In this document: positions 17,300-25,305 of the stretch, piece by piece
Layout of the letters: the number at the start of each line of letters is the position of its first letter
Numbering within the stretch: position 1 is the stretch's first letter
Source of the DNA: Streptomyces sp. NBC_00259
GTDB taxonomy: Bacteria > Actinomycetota > Actinomycetes > Streptomycetales > Streptomycetaceae
Reading direction: 5' to 3'
DNA: 64,000 nucleotides
Assembly: GCF_036181745.1 (NCBI RefSeq)
Contig: NZ_CP108080.1
Location: forward strand, 3,286,001 to 3,350,000
Notes under the pieces: model-generated
What the model was told of the DNA's origin: nothing
What the model saw: only the letters and a program-made list of their open reading frames with translations
Database searches by the model: none
Made by a program: the position numbers and the translations under genes

Positions 17300-18262
17300 A
17301 TGAGAGACACGCCGGCACGACTGCTGAATCTGCTGTCGCTGCTCCAGACGCCGCGCGAGTGGCCGGGCAGTGAACTCGCCGAACGGCTTCAGGTCAGCCC
17401 GCGCACGATCCGCCGGGACATCGACCGACTGCGCGACCTCGGCTATCCCGTCGAGGCGACGAAGGGCGCGGTGGGCGGATACCGGCTGGTCGCGGGTGCC
17501 GCCATGCCGCCGCTGCTCCTCGACGACGAGGAGGCGGTCGCGATCGCCGTGGGGCTGCGGGCCGGCGCCGGCCATGCCATCGAGGGCGTGGACGAGGCGT
17601 CCGTACGTGCCCTGGCCAAGCTGGAGCAGGTGCTGCCGTCACGGCTGCGGCACCGCGTCTCCACGCTCCAGAACGCGACGATCCCGCTGACCCGCGGCGA
17701 CGGGGCGACCGTCGACCCGCACACCCTCACCGCCATCGCGGCGACCGTCACCGGCCGGGAGCGGCTGCGCTTCGGCTATCGCTCGGGCGACGGTACGGAG
17801 ACGAAGCGGCAGGTCGAGCCGTACCGGCTGGTCTCGACCGGGCGGCGGTGGTACCTCGTGGCGTACGACCTCGGGCGGGAGGACTGGCGTACGTTCCGGG
17901 TCGACCGGGTCAGCGAACCGTTCGCCACCGGCGCCCGCTTCACCGCGCGTGAGCTGCCGACGGGCGGGGACGCGGCGGAGTTCTTCTCGCACTCCATGTC
18001 CCGCAACCAGCCGGAGCACACGCTGGACGTCAGCTTCGAGGCACCGGCGGACTTCGTCGCCGCCCGGCTGCCGGACTATCTGGGCGCGCCCGAGCCCACC
18101 GGCCCGGGCACCTGCCGGCTGCGCACCCGTTCGCAGGACTCGCTGGAGTGGGTCGCGCTGCGACTCGCCCTGGTCGACTGCGAGTTCACGGTCCACGGGC
18201 CGGCTTCACTGTCCGACTACCTGACGGAACTCGGCGCACGTCTGACCCGGGCGGGCAGCTGA
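17300..18262 (+). CDS. HTH/WYL-domain transcriptional regulator (YafY type)
   Basis: 320 residues. An N-terminal winged HTH (1-60: RLLNLLSLLQ, then QVSPRTIRRDIDRLRDLGYP) is followed by the WYL ligand-binding domain (about 140-215; LRFGYRSGDG, GRRWYLVAYD, WRTFRVDRVSEP) and a WCX C-terminal extension. Such proteins often repress or activate a divergent exporter or DNA-damage gene on binding a small ligand or nucleic acid. Here the divergent partner is a DHA2 exporter 63 bases away. Confidence 0.88.
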   Translation: MRDTPARLLNLLSLLQTPREWPGSELAERLQVSPRTIRRDIDRLRDLGYPVEATKGAVGGYRLVAGAAMPPLLLDDEEAVAIAVGLRAGAGHAIEGVDEASVRALAKLEQVLPSRLRHRVSTLQNATIPLTRGDGATVDPHTLTAIAATVTGRERLRFGYRSGDGTETKRQVEPYRLVSTGRRWYLVAYDLGREDWRTFRVDRVSEPFATGARFTARELPTGGDAAEFFSHSMSRNQPEHTLDVSFEAPADFVAARLPDYLGAPEPTGPGTCRLRTRSQDSLEWVALRLALVDCEFTVHGPASLSDYLTELGARLTRAGS

Positions 18263-18269
18263 GCGCGAA

Positions 18270-18306
18270 GGACCCCGGCACCAGGGGGGGTAGGGTGCCG
18301 GGGTCC
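18270..18306 (+). terminator. Terminator after the WYL regulator
   Basis: Perfect 13-bp stem (18270-18282 with 18294-18306), G-rich 11-base loop, 8 bases after the stop codon. Placed between convergent genes, it may also stop hrdD transcripts. Confidence 0.8.
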
Positions 18307-18400
18307 GCTCTCGGGGGCGGGGGCAGATCGCCCATCGCCCGTCGCGTCGGCGCTCGTCGCGCCGCTGGCAGTCGCGCCGCCGGCGGTCGCGTCGCCGCCG

Positions 18401-19405
18401 TTACGCCGCCGCGTCGAAGCCCGTGTCCCGGGCCATCCGCTTCAGCTCCAGCAGCGCGTGCTTCTCGATCTGACGGATGCGCTCGCGCGTGAGGCCGTGC
18501 TCCTTGCCGACCTCGGTCAGCGTGCGCTCGCGGCCGTCCTCGATGCCGTACCGCATCCGGATGATCGAGGCGGTGCGGTGGTCGAGCCTGTCGATCAGAT
18601 CGTCGAGCTCCTCGCTGCGCAGCAGCGTCAGCACGGACTGCTCGGGCGACACCGCGGAGGTGTCCTCCAGCAGATCGCCGAACTGCGTCTCGCCCTCGTC
18701 GTCCACCGCCATGTTCAGCGAGACGGGGTCACGGGCCCAGTCCAGCACATCGATGACCCGCTCCGGCGTCGAGCCCAGCTCCGCGGCCACCTCGGCCGGC
18801 TCGGGCTCGCGGCCGTGCTCGCGGTTGAACTCCCGCTGGACGCGGCGGATCCGGCCCAGCTCCTCGACCAGATGGACGGGCAGCCGGATCGTACGGGACT
18901 GGTCGGCTATGGAGCGGGTGATCGCCTGGCGGATCCACCACGTGGCATACGTGGAGAACTTGAAGCCCTTCGTGTAGTCGAACTTCTCCACGGCGCGGAC
19001 CAGGCCCGCGTTGCCCTCCTGGATCAGGTCCAGCAGCGGCAGTCCGCTGCGCGGATAGCGCCGCGCGACGGCCACCACCAGGCGGAGGTTCGACTTGATG
19101 AAGACGTCCTTGGCGCGCTCGCCGGCTTCGACGAGGGCCTGCAGCTCCTCACGCGAGGCGCCGGCCGCGCCACTGTCCACTTCTTCGCCGAGTATCTGCC
19201 TCGCATAGACGCCGGCCTCGATCGTCTGGGAGAGCTCGACCTCCTTGGCGGCATCCAGCAGCGGCGTGCGCGCGATCTCGTCGAGATACATGCCGACCAG
19301 ATCGCGGTCGGCGATCTCCCCGGTCGAGGCGCGAACACTGCTTGCCCCATCAGCCCTGGTCCCATTGGCGGCGGACTGACGACGGGCGACGGCACGGGTT
19401 GCCAT
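18401..19405 (-). CDS. hrdD: RNA polymerase sigma factor HrdD (group 2 sigma-70)
   Basis: 334 residues, matching HrdD rather than the longer HrdA or HrdB. Region 1.2 begins at VGMYLDEIARTPLL; regions 2.1-2.4 include NLRLVVAVARRY, DLIQEGNAGLVRAVEKFDY and YATWWIRQAITRSI; region 4.2 is TLTEVGKEHGLTRERIRQIE. It recognises promoters like those of the housekeeping HrdB but is dispensable in S. coelicolor. Start at 19405 with GGGAG upstream; the longer open frame crosses the promoter. Gene order beside fruRKA supports HrdD over HrdC. A SigR promoter lies 62 bases upstream. Confidence 0.9.
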   Translation of the reverse strand: MATRAVARRQSAANGTRADGASSVRASTGEIADRDLVGMYLDEIARTPLLDAAKEVELSQTIEAGVYARQILGEEVDSGAAGASREELQALVEAGERAKDVFIKSNLRLVVAVARRYPRSGLPLLDLIQEGNAGLVRAVEKFDYTKGFKFSTYATWWIRQAITRSIADQSRTIRLPVHLVEELGRIRRVQREFNREHGREPEPAEVAAELGSTPERVIDVLDWARDPVSLNMAVDDEGETQFGDLLEDTSAVSPEQSVLTLLRSEELDDLIDRLDHRTASIIRMRYGIEDGRERTLTEVGKEHGLTRERIRQIEKHALLELKRMARDTGFDAAA

Positions 19406-19466
19406 GCGAGCTCCCTTGCTGAGTAGGTCGCGACACCCTCCCGGGTGCCCTGCATCCGACGGAAAC

Positions 19467-19493
19467 AACGACTGGAATCCGGACAGAATTCCC
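19467..19493 (-). promoter_or_regulatory. SigR promoter of hrdD
   Basis: On the minus strand, GGGAAT (19493-19488), 18 bases, then GTT (19469-19467): an exact SigR consensus, predicting a start near 19460 and a leader of about 55 bases. hrdD is a known SigR target in S. coelicolor, so this acts as an internal positive control for the same pattern at 346-372. Confidence 0.8.
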
Positions 19494-19734
19494 ACGCGGT
19501 GCACAGATTTTCGTGATCTTGCAGTACCCTGCACCGCCGCTGACGCCACCAGCGTCCTGAGCGTGCACAGAAACCGCAGGTCAGAAGCGCGGTTCCACGG
19601 CGCCGCCCGCCACCGCGCCGCCACCCGTGAAGACGACTCCGACCTCGATCTGGTTGCTCCGCCCGGATCGCCCTACCCGGATCGCCCCGCCCGAACCGCA
19701 CGAGGCGGTCCGTCCGAGCACGAGCCGGATCGTC

Positions 19735-20565
19735 CTAACCGAACTGGACCGACCTCTTCGCCAGTCCCATCCAGAATCCGTCGATGACACTGCGGACACC
19801 ACGACCGCCACCGCTCGACAGGTCCCCCTCCGAGGCCCCGAGGGTCACGAACAGCGGCGCGAAGTGCTCGGTCCGCGGATGGGCCAGCCGCCCGGCCGGG
19901 GCCTTGCGCTCGAAGTCCAGCAGCGCGTCCACATCGGCGGCGGCCAGCGCCCGCTGCCCCCAGTCGTCGAACTCGGCCGACCAGCCGGGCACCGTGCCGC
20001 CCGTGTGCCGCAGCGCCGCCAGATTGTGGGTGAAGAAGCCGCTGCCGACGATCATCACACCCTCGTCGCGCAGCGGTGCCAGCCTGCGCCCGATCTCCAG
20101 GAGCCGCCGCGGGTCCAGGGTCGGCATGGAGACCTGGAGTACGGGGATGTCGGCACCGGGGAACATCTCGACGAGCGGGACGTACGCCCCGTGGTCGAGG
20201 CCGCGGTCGGGGATGTCCTGCACGGGCGTGCCGGGGCCGCGCAGCAGTTTCCGTACGGACTCGGCGAGCGCGGGCGCACCCGGGGCCTCGTACCGCACCC
20301 GGTAGTAGTGCTCGGGGAAGCCCCAGAAGTCGTGGACGAGGGGCACGGTCCGCGTCGCGCCGAGCGCGAGCGGGGCCTCCTCCCAGTGCGCCGAGATCAT
20401 CAGGACGGCCGTGGGCCTGGGCAGCGACGCCGACCACGCGGCGAGCTGGCCGGGCCAGACCGGGTCGTCGGCCAGGGGCGGTGCGCCGTGCGAGAGATAG
20501 AGGACGGGCATCCGTTCCGCGGGAGCGGTGGTGCCGGCGGTGCCGGTCACGTCAGCAGCGTTCAC
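19735..20565 (-). CDS. DODA-type extradiol ring-cleavage dioxygenase (LigB superfamily)
   Basis: 276 residues. The class III extradiol fold uses Fe or Zn held by histidines seen in LSHGAPP (residues about 24-30), ISAHWEEAP (about 56-64) and GSGFFTHNLAALR, with a further His in LDHGAYVPL. The family includes plant and bacterial DOPA 4,5-dioxygenases (YgiD). Natural substrate is unknown; a catechol is expected. It is divergent from a MarR-type gene 107 bases away with paired operator-like repeats between them, a typical aromatic-compound sensing arrangement. Confidence 0.82.
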   Translation of the reverse strand: MNAADVTGTAGTTAPAERMPVLYLSHGAPPLADDPVWPGQLAAWSASLPRPTAVLMISAHWEEAPLALGATRTVPLVHDFWGFPEHYYRVRYEAPGAPALAESVRKLLRGPGTPVQDIPDRGLDHGAYVPLVEMFPGADIPVLQVSMPTLDPRRLLEIGRRLAPLRDEGVMIVGSGFFTHNLAALRHTGGTVPGWSAEFDDWGQRALAAADVDALLDFERKAPAGRLAHPRTEHFAPLFVTLGASEGDLSSGGGRGVRSVIDGFWMGLAKRSVQFG

Positions 20566-20593
20566 GGGAGCCTCCCGGCAGTCAGCCTGAAAC

Positions 20594-20654
20594 CTTGAAC
20601 CTTCAAGTTCCTTCGGGAGATACCGTACGCAGATCTAGTTCAACTTTCAAGAAC
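20594..20654. promoter_or_regulatory. MarR-type operators in the dioxygenase/marR intergenic region
   Basis: CTTGAA-CC-TTCAAG (20594-20607) is a perfect dyad. A related site, GTTC-AACTTTCAA-GAAC (20638-20654), lies 44 bases on. Both contain the TTGAA/TTCAA half-sites common for MarR regulators, and one flanks each divergent start. AT-rich sequence stands out against the GC-rich surroundings. Confidence 0.6.
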
Positions 20655-20672
20655 AGGCCGTACGATAGATGC

Positions 20673-21179
20673 ATGACCACGGCACCGAACGCGGGTGAAC
20701 CCCGCTGGCTCACCGCCGAGGAGCAGCGCGTGTGGCGCTCCTACCTCCACGCCACGACCCTCCTCGAGGACAGTCTCGACCGCCAGCTCCAGCGGGACGC
20801 GGGCATGCCCCACATCTACTACGGTCTGCTCGTCCAGCTCGCCGAGGCACCGCGCCGTCGTCTGCGTATGACCGAGCTCGCCAAGGACGCCAAGATCACC
20901 CGCTCCCGGCTCTCGCACGCGATCGCCCGCCTGGAGAAGAACGGCTGGGTGCGCCGCGAGGACTGCCCCTCCGACAAGCGAGGGCAGAACGCCTGCCTGA
21001 CGGACGAGGGTTTCGACGTCCTGAAGAAGGCGGCACCCGGCCATGTCGCCGCCGTACGGCAGGCGATCTTCGACCGGCTCAGCCCGGACCAGGTGCGCCA
21101 GCTGGGCGAGATCACCCGGATCATGACCGAGACCCTCCAGCCGGACGGCACCGGCGCCGACCTCCCCTGGCTGCGCTGA
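20673..21179 (+). CDS. MarR-family transcriptional regulator
   Basis: 168 residues. The winged helix spans about residues 55-115: RLRMTELAKDAKITRSRLSH (recognition helix) followed by the wing EDCPSDKRGQNACLTDEG, the conserved DxRG-type motif of MarR proteins. It likely dissociates from DNA on binding a phenolic or reacting with an oxidant. The ATG at 20673 starts just before WLTAEEQRVWRSYL, the usual N terminus of this subgroup. Predicted to repress itself and the divergent dioxygenase. Confidence 0.88.
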   Translation: MTTAPNAGEPRWLTAEEQRVWRSYLHATTLLEDSLDRQLQRDAGMPHIYYGLLVQLAEAPRRRLRMTELAKDAKITRSRLSHAIARLEKNGWVRREDCPSDKRGQNACLTDEGFDVLKKAAPGHVAAVRQAIFDRLSPDQVRQLGEITRIMTETLQPDGTGADLPWLR

Positions 21180-21190
21180 CCGCACGCACA

Positions 21191-21231
21191 CGGGCCCCTG
21201 CCGGTGTCCGCTGGACTCCGGCAGGGGCCCG
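21191..21231 (+). terminator. Terminator after marR
   Basis: Perfect 14-bp stem (21191-21204 with 21218-21231), 13-base loop, 11 bases after the stop codon. Convergent with the next gene, so likely bidirectional. Confidence 0.85.
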
Positions 21232-21293
21232 CTCCCTGCCCGTGGTGCCGACTGTCGGCGGCGTCGGCCGCCCTCGACGCGGCACCGCCGGCC

Positions 21294-22832
21294 TCAGTGG
21301 GCGACGACCGGGATCCTCACCTCGTCCTCGGCGGTCTCCCCCGAGGACGCCACGGTCGTGGGGCCGGGCCGGCCGGAGTTGATGAGGACGAACGCGATCA
21401 CGGCGGAGGCCGCCAGGATGCCGACGGCCCACCAGATGGCACTGGAGTAGCCGTGCACCATGCCCTGGAGCTGGAGCAGCTGCTGGGCCTCGGGACCGGT
21501 GGCCCCGGCCGCGTGCGAGGCGATGTACGAGGTCGTCGCGGACGCGGCGATCGTGTTGAGCAGCGCCGTGCCGATGGCGCCGCCGACCTGCTGCGAGGTG
21601 TTCACCATCGCCGAGGCGACACCCGCGTCCCGCGCCTCGATGCCGTACGTCGACAGGGACATGGCCGGCATGAAGGCCGTACCCATGCCGAGGCCGAGCA
21701 GCAGCTGCGCCGGCAGGATCAGCCCGGCGTACGAGGAGTCGATCTCCAGCTGGGTCAGCAGCAGCATGCCTGTGGCGGCGACCAGGAAGCCCGGGCCCAT
21801 GAGCAGCCGGGGCGGGACACGCGTCATCAGCCGGGCGCCGATCTGCGTGGAGCCCGTGATCATGCCCGCGATCATCGGCAGGAACGCGAAGCCCGTCTTC
21901 ACGGGCGAGTAGCCCTTCACGACCTGCAGGTAGTACGTGAGGAAGAGGAACAGGCCGAACATCGCGATGATGGCGAGGCCCAGCGAGAGGTAGACCCCGC
22001 CGCGGTTGCGTTCGGTCAGCACGCGCAGCGGCAGCAGCGGCGACTTCACCCTGGCCTCGACCGCGACGAACGCGGCGAGGAGCACGGCGGAGGCGACGAA
22101 CAGGCCGATCGTCGTCGGGTCCGACCAGCCGTCGGACTCGGCGCGGGTGAAGCCGTAGACGAGCGCCACCAGTCCGAGGGTGGACAGGACGACGCCGGGG
22201 ACGTCGAGCGGCGAGCGGTTGCGGCCGCCGGCCGGCTCACGGATGACGAAGTACGCGCCCGCGGCGGCGATCACCGCGAAGGGGATGTTGACGTAGAAGG
22301 TCCAGCGCCAGTCCAGGTACTCGGTGAGGAACCCGCCGAGGATCAGACCGACCGCGCCACCGCCACCGGCGATCGCGCCGTAGATCCCGAACGCCTTGGC
22401 GCGCTCCTTGGCGTCGGTGAACATCACGGCGAGCAGCGACAGTGCGGCCGGCGCGAGCAGTGCGCCGAAGGCACCCTGGAGCGCGCGCGAACCGAGCAGC
22501 ATGGCCTCGCCGTTCGCGGCTCCGCCGAGCGCGGACGCGGCGGCGAAGCCGAGCAGACCGACCACGAAGGTGCGCTTACGGCCCCACAGGTCGGCGATGC
22601 GCCCGCCGAAGAGGAGCAGTCCGCCGAAGGCGAGGGCGTAGGCGGTGATGACCCACTGGCGATTGCCGTCCGAGATCCCGAGGTCCTGCTGGGCGGAGGG
22701 CAGCGCGATGTTCACGATCGTCGCGTCGAGCACGACCATCAGCTGGGCGACGGCTATGAAGACGAGCGCTTTCCAGCGACTCGGATCGGGCCCGGCGAAG
22801 TCGGGCAGTTGGGTCTCGGCCGTTTTTGACAT
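21294..22832 (-). CDS. MFS drug exporter, DHA2 (EmrB/QacA) type
   Basis: 512 residues, about 14 helices, paralogous to the exporter at 15.7-17.2 kb. Motifs: MVVLDATIVNIALPSAQQD in helix 1, GRIADLWGRKR (motif A) and GGGGAVGLILGGFL (motif C). The ATG at 22832 is taken as start; a GTG four codons earlier (22844) is possible, with AGGTGG overlapping it. A TetR-type gene lies 210 bases upstream in the same direction and is the obvious candidate regulator. Substrate unknown. Confidence 0.85.
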   Translation of the reverse strand: MSKTAETQLPDFAGPDPSRWKALVFIAVAQLMVVLDATIVNIALPSAQQDLGISDGNRQWVITAYALAFGGLLLFGGRIADLWGRKRTFVVGLLGFAAASALGGAANGEAMLLGSRALQGAFGALLAPAALSLLAVMFTDAKERAKAFGIYGAIAGGGGAVGLILGGFLTEYLDWRWTFYVNIPFAVIAAAGAYFVIREPAGGRNRSPLDVPGVVLSTLGLVALVYGFTRAESDGWSDPTTIGLFVASAVLLAAFVAVEARVKSPLLPLRVLTERNRGGVYLSLGLAIIAMFGLFLFLTYYLQVVKGYSPVKTGFAFLPMIAGMITGSTQIGARLMTRVPPRLLMGPGFLVAATGMLLLTQLEIDSSYAGLILPAQLLLGLGMGTAFMPAMSLSTYGIEARDAGVASAMVNTSQQVGGAIGTALLNTIAASATTSYIASHAAGATGPEAQQLLQLQGMVHGYSSAIWWAVGILAASAVIAFVLINSGRPGPTTVASSGETAEDEVRIPVVAH

Positions 22833-23042
22833 GGAAGAAGCCACCTAAGGGTGCGAAGTGGTGAAAAGGCGCTGTACGTACGGGCGTCGCGAAGACAGGT
22901 GTGCGTAAGGAGGCGGGTCGTGAGAGGAGGTCGTGAGACGTGAGGTCGTGAGACGAGGTCGGGAGGAGGTGAAGGAGCCGAAGGAGTCAGGGGGCGGAGG
23001 GGGCGGAGAGGGCAGAGGAGGTGCGGCCGGCGCGCGTCGTCG

Positions 23043-23699
23043 TTACGGCCCGCGCCTCAGGTCCTCCAAGGTCGCGGCCGTGCCCGGGAGTTCGGAGCGC
23101 GCGGGCGCCTCGATGCCGTCGAGGAACAGCTGGAGATGGCGGTGGGTGTACCGGTCGATGTCCAGGCAGGCGAAGCCCGGAAGCGGCCGGGTGAGCTGGG
23201 AGAGGGCGACCAGCAGATCTCCGACGGCGACGTCGGCGCGGAGCCTTCCTGCCGCATGGGCACGGTCGACGAGACCCTGGACGACCCCTTCGAGCCGGTC
23301 GCGTTCGGCGAGCAGGTCGGGATGGTCCTTGTCGAAGTCGACGCCTCCGGCGAGCATCGGGCACAGGGCGCCGATCCGCTCGTCGGCGGCCGCGTGGGTG
23401 AAGCGGCTCAGCGCGACGAAGGGGTCCGACTCCCCCGCGGCCGCCTCCTCCGCGCGCTCGGCCGTGCCGCCGAGGACGGCGAGGACGACCTCGTGGACGA
23501 GGGCCGCCCGGTCCGCGAAGTTCCGGTAGAGGGTCGCGTTGCCGACGCCGGCGCGGCGGGCGATCTCGTCGAGCGGCACCTCGGGGCCGAACTCGACGAA
23601 CATCTCCCGGGCCGCCGCCACGATCCGCTCCCTGTTGCGCAGGGCGTCGGCCCGCGGCCGGGTGGCGCGGCGCTCTGCGGTGTCGGTGGCGGGGCTCAC
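23043..23699 (-). CDS. TetR-family transcriptional regulator
   Basis: 218 residues from a GTG with GGAG upstream. The HTH is at about 19-65 (RNRERIVAAAREMFVEFG, PLDEIARRAGVGNATLYRNF). The C-terminal part (85-210) is a SbtR-like ligand domain (TetR_C_33 class). An in-frame ATG at 23819 would add 40 residues and cover the first of two operator-like dyads, so it was rejected. It lies upstream of, and codirectional with, an MFS exporter and divergent from a secreted protease; either could be its target. Confidence 0.85.
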   Translation of the reverse strand: MSPATDTAERRATRPRADALRNRERIVAAAREMFVEFGPEVPLDEIARRAGVGNATLYRNFADRAALVHEVVLAVLGGTAERAEEAAAGESDPFVALSRFTHAAADERIGALCPMLAGGVDFDKDHPDLLAERDRLEGVVQGLVDRAHAAGRLRADVAVGDLLVALSQLTRPLPGFACLDIDRYTHRHLQLFLDGIEAPARSELPGTAATLEDLRRGP

Positions 23700-24022
23700 G
23701 GCTCCACGTCCTTCCAGTCCTGTTGATCGCTGCTTGACGTTGCTCGGTCGGTGCTCGGTCGGTGCTCGGTCGATCGCCCTCGCGGAATCGGGGACGACTT
23801 CCCCGTTTCGCTGGGACACCGGTGCAAACGGGGAAACGCTCCCCGGTTATTTCCGGACCGGGAGCCGATCGGTGTGAGCTGAGTCACCGCCTCGCCTCTG
23901 CTTCGGCGTGTCCCACGATCGGCTCTCCCGGCGCGCGCCCTCCCACGGCTCCCACCAGGCTGAACGAACGGAGCGCAGCCCGGAGCAGGCCGGCTGCCGC
24001 GGAGCCGAAGGCGGACGACGGC
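23700..24022. other. 323-base divergent intergenic region, tetR / M6 protease
   Basis: Contains an 11-bp tandem repeat, TGCTCGGTCGG, in about 2.8 copies (23741-23772), then the paired dyads listed separately, then 180 bases up to the protease start in which I see no convincing promoter hexamers. No open frame here looks coding. Confidence 0.6.
23789..23845. promoter_or_regulatory. Twin inverted repeats, candidate TetR operators
   Basis: CGGGGA-N5-TCCCCG occurs twice, at 23789-23805 and 23829-23845, exactly 40 bp apart (about four helical turns, so on the same face). Between them a longer dyad CCCCGTTT-N17-AAACGGGG (23801-23833) links the inner arms. The cluster lies 90-145 bases upstream of tetR and is the best candidate for its autoregulatory site. 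Confidence 0.6.
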
Positions 24023-25291
24023 ATGCACCAGACCCGCCGACGGATACGCAGACCCGGCACGCTCGGCGCCCTCGCCGTCATCACCTTCGCGGCGCTGACT
24101 TCGGCGAGCTCGACGCTCCCCGGCACCTCGCGGGCCTCGGCCGGTCCGATCGCGGCGGCCAAGGAGTCGGCGCTCGACCCGTGCCGTCTCACCTCCACCA
24201 CGGGCGTACAGATGTCCGAAGGTGTGCCGACCCCGACGGGTTACGTACGTTCCACCGGCGAGATCCGCGCTCTCAACCTGATGATCGACTTCCCGGACGC
24301 GGAGGGAACGGGCTCGGCACTGGACCGGTACGCGGAGTTCTTCCCGCAGACCGAGCACTGGTTCGCCACCAGCTCGTACGGGAGGCTCGTCTACCGCCCC
24401 GAGGCTCCGCTGCAGGGCTGGCTGCGGATGCCGATGCCGTTCTCCGCGTACGGGATAGACCGTGGGGCACCGTACGAGCCGGGCTACCGCCAGCTCGTGC
24501 AGGACATCGTGGCCGCCACCGACCACCAGGTGGACTTCAGCGCGTACGACCTCGTCAACGTCCTGGTCACGCCGAACGCGGGCCCCTCGGCGCTGGACAC
24601 CGTCCTGTCGGTGACCTTCTCCGGCAACCACGAGGCGCCCTACGCGGACGGGGTCCCGCTCGCCAACACGTCGTTCGTCTACAGCCGCCAGGACGACGGC
24701 TCGGGGACCTACTCCGAGACGGGTTACCGGGTGCTCCCGCACGAGAACGGCCATGTGTTCGGGCTGCCCGACCTCTACACGGCGGAGGGCGGCGGCGCCG
24801 TCGGCCACTGGGACATCATGTCCGAGGACTGGGGCGCCAACAACGACCTGCTGGGCTGGCACAAGTGGAAGCTGGGCTGGCTCGACAGCGACCAGGTCGT
24901 GTGCGCCTCCACGACCGGGAGCACCGAGTACGCGCTGACCCCGCTGGCCACCAAGGGCGGCCGCAAGCTCGTCGTGGTCCCGGTCGGCTCCGACGCCGGC
25001 TACGCCGTGGAGGTCCGCACCCGCGCGGGCAACGACGAGGCCGTCTGCGAGCCGGGCGTCCTCGTCTACCACGTCAAGACGGACGTCGACACGGGGCAGG
25101 GGCCGGTCGCCGTCACGGACAGCGACAAGGAGAGCGGCGGCTGCACCCGCCGGCCCAATGTGCACGCCGAGCTGTCGGACGCGCCGTACCGGCCGGGCGA
25201 GTCGTTCGTCGACCCGACGCACAGGATCCGGATCACCGTGCTGTCGGAGAGCGCGAACGGGACCTACCGGGTCCGCGTCACCCGCACCTGA
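24023..25291 (+). CDS. Secreted M6-family (immune inhibitor A-like) metalloprotease
   Basis: 422 residues. The first 40 residues form a Sec signal: RRRIRR, hydrophobic LGALAVITFAALTSA, cleavage plausible after SRASA. The zinc motif is His240-Glu241-Asn242-Gly243-His244 followed by VFGLPD, the M6 pattern HExGHxxGxPD with Asp249 as third ligand; GHWDIMSEDWGAN is the family's Met-turn region. The catalytic domain is about 70-300 and a beta-rich C-terminal domain completes it. ATG at 24023 is the only start that leaves a proper signal peptide. Likely degrades extracellular protein. Confidence 0.85.
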   Translation: MHQTRRRIRRPGTLGALAVITFAALTSASSTLPGTSRASAGPIAAAKESALDPCRLTSTTGVQMSEGVPTPTGYVRSTGEIRALNLMIDFPDAEGTGSALDRYAEFFPQTEHWFATSSYGRLVYRPEAPLQGWLRMPMPFSAYGIDRGAPYEPGYRQLVQDIVAATDHQVDFSAYDLVNVLVTPNAGPSALDTVLSVTFSGNHEAPYADGVPLANTSFVYSRQDDGSGTYSETGYRVLPHENGHVFGLPDLYTAEGGGAVGHWDIMSEDWGANNDLLGWHKWKLGWLDSDQVVCASTTGSTEYALTPLATKGGRKLVVVPVGSDAGYAVEVRTRAGNDEAVCEPGVLVYHVKTDVDTGQGPVAVTDSDKESGGCTRRPNVHAELSDAPYRPGESFVDPTHRIRITVLSESANGTYRVRVTRT

Positions 25292-25305
25292 GCCACCGCA
25301 CCCCC

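Noticed and set aside
18340..18400. Regulatory repeat of GTCGCG units beside hrdD
   Set aside because: Loose GC-rich low complexity between convergent genes without fixed period or symmetry.
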